Shown here in pieces: positions 1 through 10,650 of a stretch of 64,000 nt of DNA. Positions within the stretch are counted from its first letter, which is position 1. The number at the start of each line of letters is the position of its first letter. This DNA is from Marasmius tenuissimus (lineage: Eukaryota; Basidiomycota; Agaricomycetes; Agaricales; Marasmiaceae). The notes below the pieces were generated by a model. It did no database searches. It saw only the letters and a list, made by a program, of their open reading frames with translations, and was not told the DNA's origin. A program made the translations under genes and the position numbers. The DNA lies in the NCBI GenBank assembly GCA_029532415.1, contig JAQOTA010000069.1:1054001-1118000 (forward strand), read 5' to 3'.

Positions 1-590
1 AATTTGACACTCTTGAATTTGCTAGACTCTCCTCTTAGATCACATCAAAAAAAAACGAGCCATTCGGATCCCTATCATACAAACGTTACATTCCACACAG
101 AGGATTCGACCACTATCCACCCAAATTCGAATACGGAGCTGCACTCGCCAAATCAGAACTCGTTGCTTCAATACACACCAAAGCACGGTCTGGCAATCGA
201 CCAACTAGATTCCCCGCATCCAACGGATCCGCCGTCTTTCGTCAAGTAGACTCCCGGCTCTATGACATACTAAACGTGAAAGGAGAAGACGGAATCCTGT
301 TATGGAGCGCGGACGAAAGGCAAAAACGAAACTTCCCCGAGGCTCTACTCGAATATAACAAATTTGGGTAATCGATCCCGATACTCCCATCAAGCAGTTG
401 GAAGAGAAGTTTGGGCGTAGGGCAAAGTGGTTACTGAGTTCTTCGAGCGTTCCGGGTTGGCGACCTCACCACAAGATCTCCGGTGAGTAGACTTTAGTTC
501 GTCAGTATATAACTACAGTGACTCACTAACAGCCCACACCGGCTGCTTACAGGCAGAAATGGTAGCATCGACCACGAGATAGACAGTACG
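1..590 (+). pseudogene. Truncated, frameshifted copy of the 2109-2898 gene family
   Basis: The window opens inside an intron. An exon from about 36 translates in pieces into the same product as the minus-strand gene at 2109-2898: FEYGAAL near 135, then HGLAIDQLDSPHP near 185 in another frame, then a matching HHKISG stretch that ends at a GTGAGT donor near 481. The matching intron ends with TTACAG near 552. At least one frameshift separates the FEYGAAL and HGLAIDQ parts, and a TAG stop follows at 247, so this is a decayed copy. The first exon, if any, lies off the window. The pairing is read from the sequence; the function of the family is unknown. Confidence 0.6.
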
Positions 591-1390
591 ACATAATCGC
601 GAATCGGAGTGTCGCCCCATACCGTTGTTCTTGCTTTCTGTACCACCCCTCATCAGCATCTTTGTATCGCGATCCTTATTCGTGTTCAGTATCAGAATCT
701 AGTACCCGCCACATTCAACACCTCTCTCTCGTGAAAACCCCATCGCTTCCTTTGATTTCGTCTTTCGCGTCAGGAAGAAATGAGCATCAAATTTACAGGG
801 AGGGGTATCACAAACGCGATTGCACACGTGGCGTTGACTATTTAACTCGCTCACGGCCGTGACTGACGCGTCTGGTCCCTATTTCGAGGAGCAAGCAATG
901 TTATTACTACCTACCGAGGACGCAAGCCTACGGAATCGAGTCAAAATCTCCAAGCTCAAAGCATTTATACATGTTCCATCATTCGCTGAATCCTGTCAGT
1001 GCCATCCGTATGTACTTATCGTTCGTGTCTAACTCTGCTTTCCCAGTTGACACCCTTTCGCTGGAATAGGTCCTCAGACACATTCTAAGGTGATGAGTCA
1101 TGCTCTCGGCGTTGCTCAGGCGCGGCGCAGCCATCTGGGAGGCGTAGCCAGTGGGGATTCGAAACTCGTATCGACCAGTTCAGCCTTGGAGTATATTGAA
1201 CACGTGGACTTATCCTCGTAGGATTGACAAAAGCCAGTTTTCTTCACTGAACATGGCTGTTATGGTCTATGAATATGAGCTTTTGGTGTCGTCGCGGAGG
1301 GAGTTGGCACTTGGGAAAGTGAAGAAAGAAAGTGAAGAAAGAGTCATGCTCAGCAAGCGCCCGTAATCCCATCGGACTGGTTGAACTTTC
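1..1390 (+). repeat. Segmental duplication block A (partner about 8930-10300)
   Basis: The block matches about 8930-10300 nearly throughout, for example the shared stretch around GAGCAAGCAATGTTATTACT at 889 and 9820. Similarity stops soon after the shared AAGTGAAGAAAG tract, near 1390 and 10300. It contains the pseudogene at 1-590 and then about 800 bp with exon-like but stop-containing sequence. No intact gene is seen in it. Confidence 0.75.
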
Positions 1391-2108
1391 TTCGACTGCC
1401 CGGAGGGCGTCATCGTGGCCCGGACCCTGCCCTTGACTCTGTCACTTACACTCACTGTGTGTGACACACTCTGTCTGATAGGCTCGATCTGAGCGCCACC
1501 TGTACCGATCGAGTACTGACTCCCCTTCTGTCGATTGCGAATGTATTTGTGCTGTCAATTGCTGGGTAGACGTCGATGTCGGGGCGGGTGTATGGGAATG
1601 AACGGAAGAATAGCAGTGGATTTAATATAATCACTTTACGGACAGCACATAGTACCTGAAAGGATGTACCTGGGTCACAAAGTAATGAGCAACGTGCTCG
1701 TGAGGCTCCTAGGAGTGTATGTTGTTCTGAGGCCACGGGCCCACGGCCTTCTCACTCGAGGATCACGTGACACTCGGTTGTTTTTGAGGTAAAACTTAGC
1801 AACGATAGTGAGCGACCGGCGAAAGGCTTCGTAAGTACTTCTAAGTCTCCTCCAGCCTGTCGAAGGTTGGCTCGTTCTCTGCAAGAAACTTGGGAGCTGG
1901 AATTGAGAACAGTCGAAGAGTCTATCAGTGCATACTCGAGCAAGGGTACATCTTTTATGGAGGGGAGGGGGTTTCCAAAGAGGGAAGAGGTGGTGGATTG
2001 AATTTCATTTATGGACTCGGATAAAGAGTAGAAGCACATAGATCCAGACAAGGAATAGGGATAAAAGTAAGGTACAACAACGATATGCGGCGATGGTCCG
2101 ACTCATGA
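591..2108. other. Gene-poor stretch with weak coding signs
   Basis: Up to about 1390 this is the rest of block A. On the minus strand, 1752-2051 is open for 99 codons just downstream of the 2109-2898 gene. It could be a further 3' exon of that gene after an intron starting GTATAATC, but I could not settle a join. Nothing else is convincing. Confidence 0.3.
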
Positions 2109-2898
2109 TTATACCTGTTGGTTCGTGGCACAGGCTGCTCCTTCTGCCTGCAAGCGGGCGGCATAGGCCATCAACTTTGCCACTAGAAGATAAGCATGGG
2201 TGAACATATTGTTAGTTAGCCAGTGTGGGTAAATGGAGTTCACAGTCGAGACCTCACCTGAGACCTTGTAATGAGGCCGTAGATCGCCATCAGTTATACA
2301 ACTCATGTACCATTTCGCCGACTCTCCAAATTCCTTTTCTAGCCGCTGAACAAGACCGCGAGGATTGGCCACTCGAATTTTCGTGTTGTAGTTCGTGCAG
2401 AGTGCTAGAAGGAGCACCAGTTCCTTGTTCTTCGTGTAGGGTGAGCTCCAGCAGAGGATTCCTCCTTCAGGTTTCAGTTCGAGTTGGTCATCCAACCTTA
2501 ATCGTACTGCACGGAAGATCTTTGACCATTTGGGATGTGGAGAATCTAGCTGGTCCGTTGCCAATCCATGTTTGCGCGCGTATTCGACTAGTTGTGCCTC
2601 GGTGAGCGCGACTCCGTATTCGAAAATGGGCGGACGATGGTCGAGCTCCTTTTTCGGATAGTACTGGGCCAAAAGGACTTCAAATGGCTCGTTTTCCAGC
2701 ATGAAATCCAATAGGAGGGTCTAACGCAGGAGGATGGCAATCAGTATCGAGTAAGTAACCAACACACTGTGACCGTACGCCATCCAAGTCTTCCATTTCC
2801 TCTTCAATCCGATCTCCTGTTCCAGCCCCAGCTTGTTCTTCTTGAGATAAAGACATTGCGCGCATTTTCGGAGTGAGCTCAGACGGGTCAGGAGTCAT
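2109..2898 (-). CDS. Unrecognised small protein, three exons
   Basis: I read three exons on the minus strand: 2779-2898, 2258-2720 and 2109-2183. The introns at 2721-2778 (GTACGG..TTAG) and 2184-2257 (GTGAGG..CTAG, with CTAAC before it) keep one frame. The product is about 218 aa. It starts MTPDPSELTPKMRAMSLSQ, followed by an acidic stretch, then a conserved core FEYGVAL, HGLATDQLDSPHP, CWSSPY, WYMSCITDGD and HYKVS. No signal peptide, membrane span or known motif is evident. Decayed relatives with the same intron positions lie on the plus strand at 1-590 and 8787-9545, so this looks like a local, lineage-restricted family of which this is the best-kept member. The 3' end is uncertain because GTATAA right after the last codons can be a stop or a donor. 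Confidence 0.6.
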
Positions 2899-3842
2899 GA
2901 GGGTAAGCGGAAGTTAGGCAGTTCAAGTGCTTGCATCCCACTCTTAAATACCATTGGATATGTTACGTAATCAGAACTATGTTCTTGTTCCGAAAATAGG
3001 GGCGTTCAGAGTTGTTTTTTTTTTGCACTCACAACTTTGGCACCCAGTTAGTGCCCTATATAAAGCGGTTTGTTCCTTGAAAATCTGGTGCCAGGCAGCA
3101 GAGTGCCGTTGGCAGCTCTCAAATTTGAACATCCCTGGTTGTTGTTCTTCGAATTGGGACGACTTTCAAGGGTGAGCATGCCTGTTAGTTTGTTACAACA
3201 AAACTCACCAGACTCCATACAAGCTTCACGCGTGTATTCAATACTTCACTCAAACCGAAGTCCTGTCTGGCATATGGAAGAGAGCGAGGATTTCCATTGT
3301 CCAATGATGCATGATGATCGACTGACTGAGCCGGACACCAGTACCGTGCCAATGTGCCCAGGATGTGCCCCACCTTCAACCTAGCAGTTGGTTGCGTGGC
3401 CGAAGCCTGCTTTTTCTCGAACTCCCCAGCGTTGCACAGTGTGGAGCCCTTACTGACCTTACCCCTTGACCTGCACATGTACAACAGCGACCTGGCCTGA
3501 CCTGGCTCGAGTTCCTGCGATTCAATACCACCGATGTGGTTTAGGCTGACACGAGGACCAGATGTACTGCCACGTTGCTGTCACGTTGAACAGAGAACAG
3601 TGCATTATCAGGCGATATCTATGGTCAGATTGGTCTATTGTCTCCCAATTGGAGAAAAAAACAGCTTCCCAGGCTTCAAGGAAGGCAAAGGCATTGTCCT
3701 CCCCGGAAATGACAGAGCGCGGCTATCACTCAAAAGTTGAGTCCCTTTACCAGCGAACACTTTGCTCTCCCCCCACTCCCTCACACACACGTTCTTACGG
3801 TGACCTTTCCTGATCCCTTTCGAGACGCTGTCACCATCAGGA
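2899..3842. other. Intergenic, divergent promoters
   Basis: This lies between the divergently transcribed genes at 2109-2898 (minus) and 3843-5396 (plus). Only short overlapping open frames are present and I see no domain or RNA signal. Confidence 0.4.
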
Positions 3843-5396
3843 ATGTCCACGACCTTCGACGCGACCCCGTGGTTGACGCTCAGTGCGACCGAGAGGCAGG
3901 TGAGCGATGGCATTGCATCCCTTTGACGGATCATGACATCTTCAGCAAGACAATGCTGAGACATTCTTCTATGGGTTTTAGATGTTAGACAAGCTACTAG
4001 AATCGCTGGCTGCGCCACGCCGGGCCGAAGTAGACGTCGCGTATCACGTCGCAGAGAAGTACCAATACATCGAAAGCTATCAATATGCAACGATGATGGC
4101 GATTCTTGGTGGGCTACCCACCTTCGTAAAACAGGGCACCCCCAGCCTCGGATATCGCCTACTCCCTATGCAACAACCTACAATTGCGCCCTACCAACTC
4201 TCTCACCTCCATTCCATCCGCACTATCACGAATTGCTCCCCAGACATTGCACTAATCATGTATAACATCCTTACTGCCGATGGCCGTCATCAAGTTGGAT
4301 TGAGCGAGATTGCATTGATGATTATGGAGATCAAGCGATTGACCGGCGGAACATTCTCCCTCCTTGACCCGAACGAAGGTGCCTATCCGTCTTCCTCCTC
4401 TTAGAAGATGTTGGCACTGACACTCGAATTGTCTCATGAAATTGCAAGACATCCCAAAGTACGGGAAGAGGGATTTCATCCTATGGCAATCATTGGAAGC
4501 CGGGGCAAAAGCATCAAGGGTGTTGGGGAACTCATTGAGCCAGATATTCACTCAAGCGATCTGCACTTTTGCGTCGTACAAGCCTCAGGAGACCCTCCAC
4601 CATATCTTTGTCTGCGGTTCTTATTTCTCTGTCATTGTGTTCAAGCGACGCACCGACTTCGATGCCTTGCTGCGGAAGCATCACATCCACCACTTGATTA
4701 CAAAGGGTGGAAGAACTGCCCCGGTGAACATCACGATCGACGATGAAATCATCATTGACTTCTTCTTTGCTGCTGAGGCTGAAACCAGGAGGCCCACGTT
4801 CACTGTTTACAACGCAGAGTTGTTCGAATACAATGGCCCATCGGTTGAACCAAGCATGACCTTTCGGGCTGCTTTGAAGGATGCACTGGACGCTCACGGC
4901 GTCGAGCTAGCACTCGACGACCCTTTTCTTCGTCTAGAGAATGCATTGGTTGAGGAGGGTGAGACAATTGCGAGTACCATTTGAACGTCCCTTTACTCTG
5001 TGATATTCATGACATAGACTACAGGGAGGCGAGGATCTGCTCCAACTATGGCTTGCTGACCACCAACCTCAAGTATCCGAAAACACGACACATCTCTCCG
5101 ACGAAAGTTCGGATGGATATGACTCCGCGAAGGATCCAGCCTATACCGCCAGTAGCGCATCTATGCAGTCGAGTCCAGAGCAGAAGACGGGCTCAAAGAC
5201 AACCGAGCAGGCACTCCCTTCGCAGGCAGGACCATCTCGGCCAGCAAGTTGGGACGGCATAGCGCAGGGGATCACAACTGGTGCTCGTAAACGTGATCGT
5301 GAAGGCTCGCCAGCCTCTCATGAAGATTCGCCAGACCCACTCGAGGCAAATACCGCAAAGACACCATCTCCCCCCCGGAAAAGAACCAAGCCTTGA
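3843..5396 (+). CDS. Unrecognised four-exon protein
   Basis: Proposed exons are 3843-3899, 3982-4378, 4449-4958 and 5029-5396, with introns of 82, 70 and 70 bp that keep frame. The product is about 440 aa. It starts MSTTFDATPWLTLSATERQ, runs through a mostly alpha-helical-looking region (MLDKLLESLAAPRRAEVDVA and on), a hydrophobic core with IDDEIIIDFFF near residue 230, and a low-complexity Ser/Pro/Lys-rich tail ending PSPPRKRTKP. That basic tail could be a nuclear localisation signal (inference). The donor GTGCCT of intron 2 and the choice of acceptor for intron 3 are weak, so those joins may be off by a few residues. No catalytic motif is recognised. It sits tail-to-tail with the minus-strand gene at 5444-6010. 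Confidence 0.5.
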
Positions 5397-5443
5397 CGGT
5401 ATGTACTTACCCCATACTGTCATGACCCGGATTGTGATGGTAT

Positions 5444-6010
5444 TTAGTAGTATATAGGGCTCACTTCAAATCCGCCGAACGCCACCAATACCTCCGTGGC
5501 TAGCTTTCTTGCGATTGTACAGTAACATGTTCTGTAAATGATGACCTCAAATTGTAATCCATCGTTATCGAAGTGCGAACGATCTGTTCCGACTCGAATA
5601 GGCGGAGGTCTATCTTCATAAGAACGATAACACGCGAATATTTGATCAAGACCCTGTGCTATTTTGTTCCGCCTCGTACCGTCGTCGTTGTGAAATTCGG
5701 ATGTGGTCGCGACGAGTAAGTCGACTGCCTGCATCATAGGTCGGATGTAGTCAACGTCCATGTCGAAACTGGTACTGAAGGTTTGCGTCTTGTTGTCACA
5801 GATATCCAGGAATTCGCCAAGAGGACGATACAGCAGCGGAAGTGGGGCAACATGGAAATCTGGTCGAGGACAGTCGTCAAGGATGATTCGACCAGTTGGG
5901 GCTGGAGGCTGGGGTTTTGACATTGGGCCTGCGTTTGAGAAGTCTTGTATGACTCGGGGGTCGGCGTCAGACTCCATAGTGAACCTGTGTTCACTATCAT
6001 GCACGTACAA
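5444..6010 (-). CDS. Unrecognised 188-aa protein
   Basis: A single open frame on the minus strand starts MYVHDSEHRFTMESDAD; the second Met at codon 12 is an equally good start. It has a Pro-rich region near residue 33 and a neutral, soluble-looking body ending FGGFEVSPIYY. The first 27 residues are shared exactly with the protein at 17617-17877, after which the two differ completely, because the edge of duplicated block B falls inside the reading frame. Function unknown. It converges on the gene ending at 5396. Confidence 0.45.
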   Translation of the reverse strand: MYVHDSEHRFTMESDADPRVIQDFSNAGPMSKPQPPAPTGRIILDDCPRPDFHVAPLPLLYRPLGEFLDICDNKTQTFSTSFDMDVDYIRPMMQAVDLLVATTSEFHNDDGTRRNKIAQGLDQIFACYRSYEDRPPPIRVGTDRSHFDNDGLQFEVIIYRTCYCTIARKLATEVLVAFGGFEVSPIYY

Positions 6011-8510
6011 GAAAGAGAGAGGACTAATGACGTCCGTCAGGCTTCAGGACCAGCCACGACCCCACATATACAACGCCGCATCTTCTCTCTCCCAAGAAAA
6101 AAAGTATTCGTACTACAACTAAGTATGTGTATTCGACATATCTAATTCGTAAGATACCACTCCCTTCGTGCACTAATACCAATGTCCGTAAAATACACCA
6201 CACCTCTATCACCCAAAAACCACGCACACCCCACGTCAATGCCCACCCCCACCCGTCGACCCCTCAACCTCCCCCTTCACAGTCGTCAACACATACACAT
6301 TCGCAATCGACACCAACAACCAAATCGCACACGCCAACACCGTCGTCACCCATCCGTTACTAAAGTCCCTAGAGGCGCCAGCCTCGGGGTCCCCAACTCG
6401 CACTTCAGAATCAGAGAGCCCTCGCTCACGCTCGTCCCGCACCCGCATCAACCCCCTCGAACTGGTCACATAAATCAACGGTAACGTTATAAACGGCAAC
6501 ACGATGGACAACACGACTTGGGAAAGTACGAGGAGTGTGTCGATGCCTCTACGGCCAACGGCGATGGCGACGACCATGGAGGGGATGACGGCTAGGAGAC
6601 GGGTGAGGAGGCGGCGGATGACGGGCTGTGGTGGGGTGAAGAGGTTAGCGAGGGTAAAAAGAAAGAAAGAGAGAGAGGATGAGAAGCTTACCGAAACACG
6701 CCACTGTAAAAACCCCTCCGAAACGGCTTGTCCAGCTACAGTTGCGATAATCGACGAGCTCTACACACATCAGCTCAGTCTCCCATTACCAGCCCAACTC
6801 AACCCAACTCGACGAAAGACGTACCTGTCCAGCAGCCAACAACGCAATCGCAAACAACGTAGCCGCACCTGAGCGAAGCGAAGTAGTCAGATCAATAGTA
6901 CCACCCCAAAACCCGACTCGAGGACTCACCCTGACCGACCAAATCCCTAATCAAATCATACGCATCAAACAACCCCGCCGGGGACCTTCCATCCGTCCTC
7001 TCCTCCGTCCCATAAAAAAACACTCCTCCCGCCAATATCAGGATCCTGCAGCCCCGGGTAGGGTCAGCAACGCCCACAAAAACGGGGTGCGGGGTGCGGG
7101 GGCACTCACAAACTATTAATCACAACCGCAAACCCCAACAGACTAACCGCCACATCCACCACGCCATAGTACACATGTGCCTCCACAAACTCCAACGAGT
7201 TGTTCTCCCGATCAACGTGTCTGTTCACCCGGGTGGCGAAGGTGCTTGGGGGTGGGGTGCGGAATGCTGCGAGGGTTGAGGTGAGGGCTTTGTGGAGACG
7301 TTGTTTTATCGTGGTAGGGGAAGGAGAAGGAGGTTTATCGCTCAAGGACGAAGAAGAAGAAGCGATCGACGTCGTCTGTGAGGAGGAAGAAAACGCGTTC
7401 TTGTGTTTCGTAGACACCCGATCTTGTGTTGCCAACGCAGATCCTAGGAACAGACTATGCGGCATCACCGTAGCTCCGATAATCCCCACAGCTACCCCAA
7501 ACCCGATCGAGTAAGCTCAATGTTCAAACTCCTCACGTCACAAAACGAGAGTACTCACAAACGTACAACGCCCCATTCGGAATGATATACTTCGACGGTA
7601 GATACCCCTCAAACACCGGTCCCCACTTCACATCCACCTTGCTCACAATCACACACATACACACGAACACCGCCAGAACCTAAAAGAAAAAAAAAAAAAA
7701 AAAAAAGAAACCATCAGCCCTCAAACTCAAACTCAAACTCAAACTCAAGTTCAAACACTCACCATCCCCGCAATCCCCCACTCAAACACCCTAACCGGTC
7801 TCCCCCTCAACGGGTCCCCCAACGCGAGCAAGAAAACAACATCAAACGCAGTAATCAACACCCCATGCCACAGCTCGAGCTTCGGGAACAAGAGACACAG
7901 AGCAATCGCGGATCCGAGGAGTTCAGCGAGATCAGTTGCGATAATCGCGATTTCCGATACGAGGTAGAGTGGGTATAACAGACACCAGCGGTAGAACAAC
8001 GTGTGCCGCGGGCGGGAGTGAAGGAGGAGGCGGCAGTGGGAGGCGAGGTCTACCTCGAGCGTTAGCGAAGGAGGAGGGAGGGAGGGAGGGAGGGACGCAC
8101 CTAACCCAGTAACACACCCCATCCTACTCGCCATTGTTTGGAATAGCACAGCGAAGAGACCTGCACGGTAGCCGTACTGAGAGCCAGCTTCGAGGTCTAC
8201 GCCCCAGTTGCCCCTAAAGAGAAAGAGAAAGAGCGGGGCTGCTGCCACTGGAATGTACGGATCAAAATAAGCCACTGCGCAGACCATCCCAGCGCCAGTG
8301 TGTTTTCGTAAATGGAGGAGAACGGTTTGCCAGCGAGATCGAGATTGAGGTGATTTCGTTGTTGTCGTTTCGGTTTCGTGACCCATGATGAAGGCGTTAG
8401 TGGGCGGGGGAAAGGAAGGGAAGGGAAGGAAGAAAGAGACCGAAGTTTAGGGCATGATATAAGGGTACCAACGCAATGGACAGGCGACGAAACAGAACAG
8501 TGATCAGCTT
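5935..8510. repeat. Segmental duplication block B (partner about 17805-20540)
   Basis: The block holds the NRAMP gene plus its flanks and matches about 17805-20540 in the same orientation. The left edge is at TGCGTTTGAGAAGTC (about 5932 and 17799). The right edge lies just after GAACAGTG (about 8503 and 20537). The copies differ mainly in introns and low-complexity stretches. Confidence 0.85.
6236..8386 (-). CDS. SMF/NRAMP-type divalent metal transporter, copy 1 with shortened TM2
   Basis: NRAMP proteins are proton-coupled Mn2+/Fe2+ importers of plasma or endosomal membranes. I read nine exons: 8259-8386, 8101-8213, 7763-8049, 7559-7679, 7110-7491, 6930-7045, 6825-6868, 6692-6760 and 6236-6625. 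They sum to 1650 nt (549 aa). The metal-binding DPGN motif of helix 1 is split by intron 1 and restored on splicing (residues about 42-45). Also visible are IIATDLAE near residue 113 and MPHSLFLG, the fungal form of the helix-6 MPH motif. A Ser-rich loop follows that helix. Compared with copy 2 at 18101-20407 it lacks 21 bp, i.e. seven hydrophobic residues of the second helix right after QYGYR, so transport may be impaired. Frame is otherwise open. Intron 1 is only 45 bp, against 65 bp in copy 2. Confidence 0.88.
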
Positions 8511-8786
8511 CCTCCGTTGAATATTGCTGTCGCGGTCGGTGTCGCGGGGGATTCGGAAGAAAGAGTGTTGGTTTGAGTGTTGGATTTGATCAGTACTATT
8601 AGTAAGCGCCCGTCACCAATCTTCCCTCAAACCGTCATCATCGCCGAACTTCCCAGCCCACGTACTGTTGTCGTCTTTGAACAACGTCCTCATCTATACA
8701 CAGGGTATCAGCCAGACCTTGGTTGGTACGAAATGGTACATCCAGTGGCCAAAGTCAAGTTTTTCCAACTGTCCCTCACCCTCATC
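8387..8786. other. Upstream region of NRAMP copy 1
   Basis: The first about 120 bp are block B. After about 8510 the sequence leaves the duplicated block and runs into the pseudogene start at 8787. No gene is seen. Confidence 0.4.
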
Positions 8787-9545
8787 ATGTCCGACGACGC
8801 GTCCAACCTCACTCCGAAATGCGGGAAAGGTCTTTAGCCAAAGGAGATCAAACGAAAGAATGGATCGACGGCCTCGAGGGTGAACTGGACTTTGCAGGGG
8901 TACGGTTTTATCGCGTCCTAGTTTCCGCTAAATTTGACACTCTTGAAGTTGCCAGACTCTCCTCTTAGATCACATCCAAAAAACGAGTCATTCGAAACCT
9001 CATCATACAAACGTTACCCTCCACATTCGACCACCCAAATTTGAATACGGAGCCGCACTCACCAAATTAGAACTCGTTGCTTCAATACACACCAAAGTAC
9101 GGTCTGGCAAACGACCAACTAGATTCCCTGCGTCCCAAGTGATTCACCGCCTTTGGTCAAGTAGACTCCAGGCTCTATGACATACTCAACGTGAAAGGAG
9201 AAGACAGAATCCTGTTACGGAGTGTACCCTGGACAAAGGGCAAAAAACGAAACTTCCCCGAGGTTCTGCTCGAATATAACCTCAAAATTTGGGTAGCCGA
9301 TCCTAATACTCTCATCCAGTAGTTGGAAATGGATTGTGGGCGTCGGGCAAAGTGGTATTCGAGTTCTCCGAGCGACGATAGTCCGAGTTTTGCGACTTTA
9401 CGCCAAAGTCTCCGGTGAGTAAACTTTGGTTCATCAATATAGAACCACAGTGACTCATCAATAGCCTATGTCGGCTGATTACAGGCAGAAAGGGCAGCAC
9501 CGACCACGAAATAGACTGTACGCCACGATCGTGAATCGGAGCGTC
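8787..9545 (+). pseudogene. Second decayed copy of the 2109-2898 gene family
   Basis: The first exon starts at an ATG at 8787 and reads MSDDASNLTPK, matching SELTPK of the gene at 2109-2898. One base is then missing from CCGAAA-TGCGGG, which shifts the frame. The exon resumes as MSLAKGDQTKEWIDGLEGE-like sequence and ends at a GTACGG donor at 8900, the same donor as in the intact gene. Later parts (FEYGAALT near 9040, the GTGAGT donor near 9417, TTACAG near 9480) match too, with further frameshifts. It is clearly non-functional as one protein. Confidence 0.65.
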
Positions 9546-10300
9546 GCCGCTTGTTGTCCTTGCTTTCTGTGCCGCCTCCATCAGCATCTTTGTGTCCGAG
9601 TCATGATCGCTATTTGTGTTCATTAGAATCCAGTACCAGCTGAATTCATCACCTCTTTCGTGGAAAACCCTGCCGCTCCCTTTGACTTTGTCTTTCACGT
9701 CAGAACGAAATGGGCGTATCAGTCAAAATCAGATTCACAGGCTAACGCGATCACACGGGTGACGTCGACTATTCAGCTCGCTCACGGCCGTGACCGACGC
9801 GTCTAATCCCGATTACAAGGAGCAAGCAATGTTATTACTACCTACCGAGGACGCAAGCCTACGGAATCAAGTCAATATCTTCGAGCTCAAACCGTTTCTA
9901 CATGTTCCATCGTTTGCTGAATACTGTTAGTGCCATCCGTATGCACTTGACGTTCATGTCTGACTCTGCTTTTTCAATTGACGCCCTTCCGCTGGAATAG
10001 GTCCTCAGACGCATCCTAGGGCGAGTCATACCCTCAGCGCTGTTCAGGCGAGGTGCAGCCGCTCGGGAGGCGTAGCTTGTGAAGATCCAAAACTCGTATC
10101 GACCAGTTGAGCCGTGGAGTATATCGAACATGTGAATTTATCCTCATAGAATTGACAAAGGCCAGTTTTCTTCACTGAACATGGCCGTTATGGTCTATGT
10201 ACATGAGCTTTTGGTGTTGTCGCGGAGGGAACGTGGCACTTGAGTGTGGAAGGTGAAGAAAGTGAAGAAACAAGCGCCCGGAATCCGGTTGGACTGTTGA
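8930..10300 (+). repeat. Segmental duplication block A' (partner 1-1390)
   Basis: This is the second copy of block A, in the same orientation, with small indels and many substitutions, so it is older or faster-evolving than block B. Sequence after the pseudogene carries no intact gene. Confidence 0.75.
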
Positions 10301-10650
10301 ACTTCATACAAACCTTCACACAAATCGCCATCATCGCCAACGACTACTACAATTTCCGGGCCACTGCCATCGCATAATATAGGTGGGCCTTGAAGTTGCG
10401 GAACTGTGGATTTGATACTGACATCATCAGCCTCTCTAAGAATATGCAAGGCATTGCGCCGGCTTTCGAAGCGCCGCATTTGTACCGTTCGAGGGTGCGA
10501 ATGGAACGTGCTCTCCACGCCCCTCCATGACCAGCTACCACGCAGTCGGACACAGTGCAACTTGACTTTTACCACCATTGTCGCCCCAACCAACATCGAG
10601 TGACATCCTACCCTCCATCCCTACCGTATTAGCCCAGTTCTATCACCGCC
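10301..10650. promoter_or_regulatory. Probable promoter region of the NACHT gene
   Basis: This 350-bp non-duplicated stretch ends with a pyrimidine-rich leader (ACATCCTACCCTCCATCCCT) before the ATG at 10651. No clear TATA element is seen. Confidence 0.35.
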
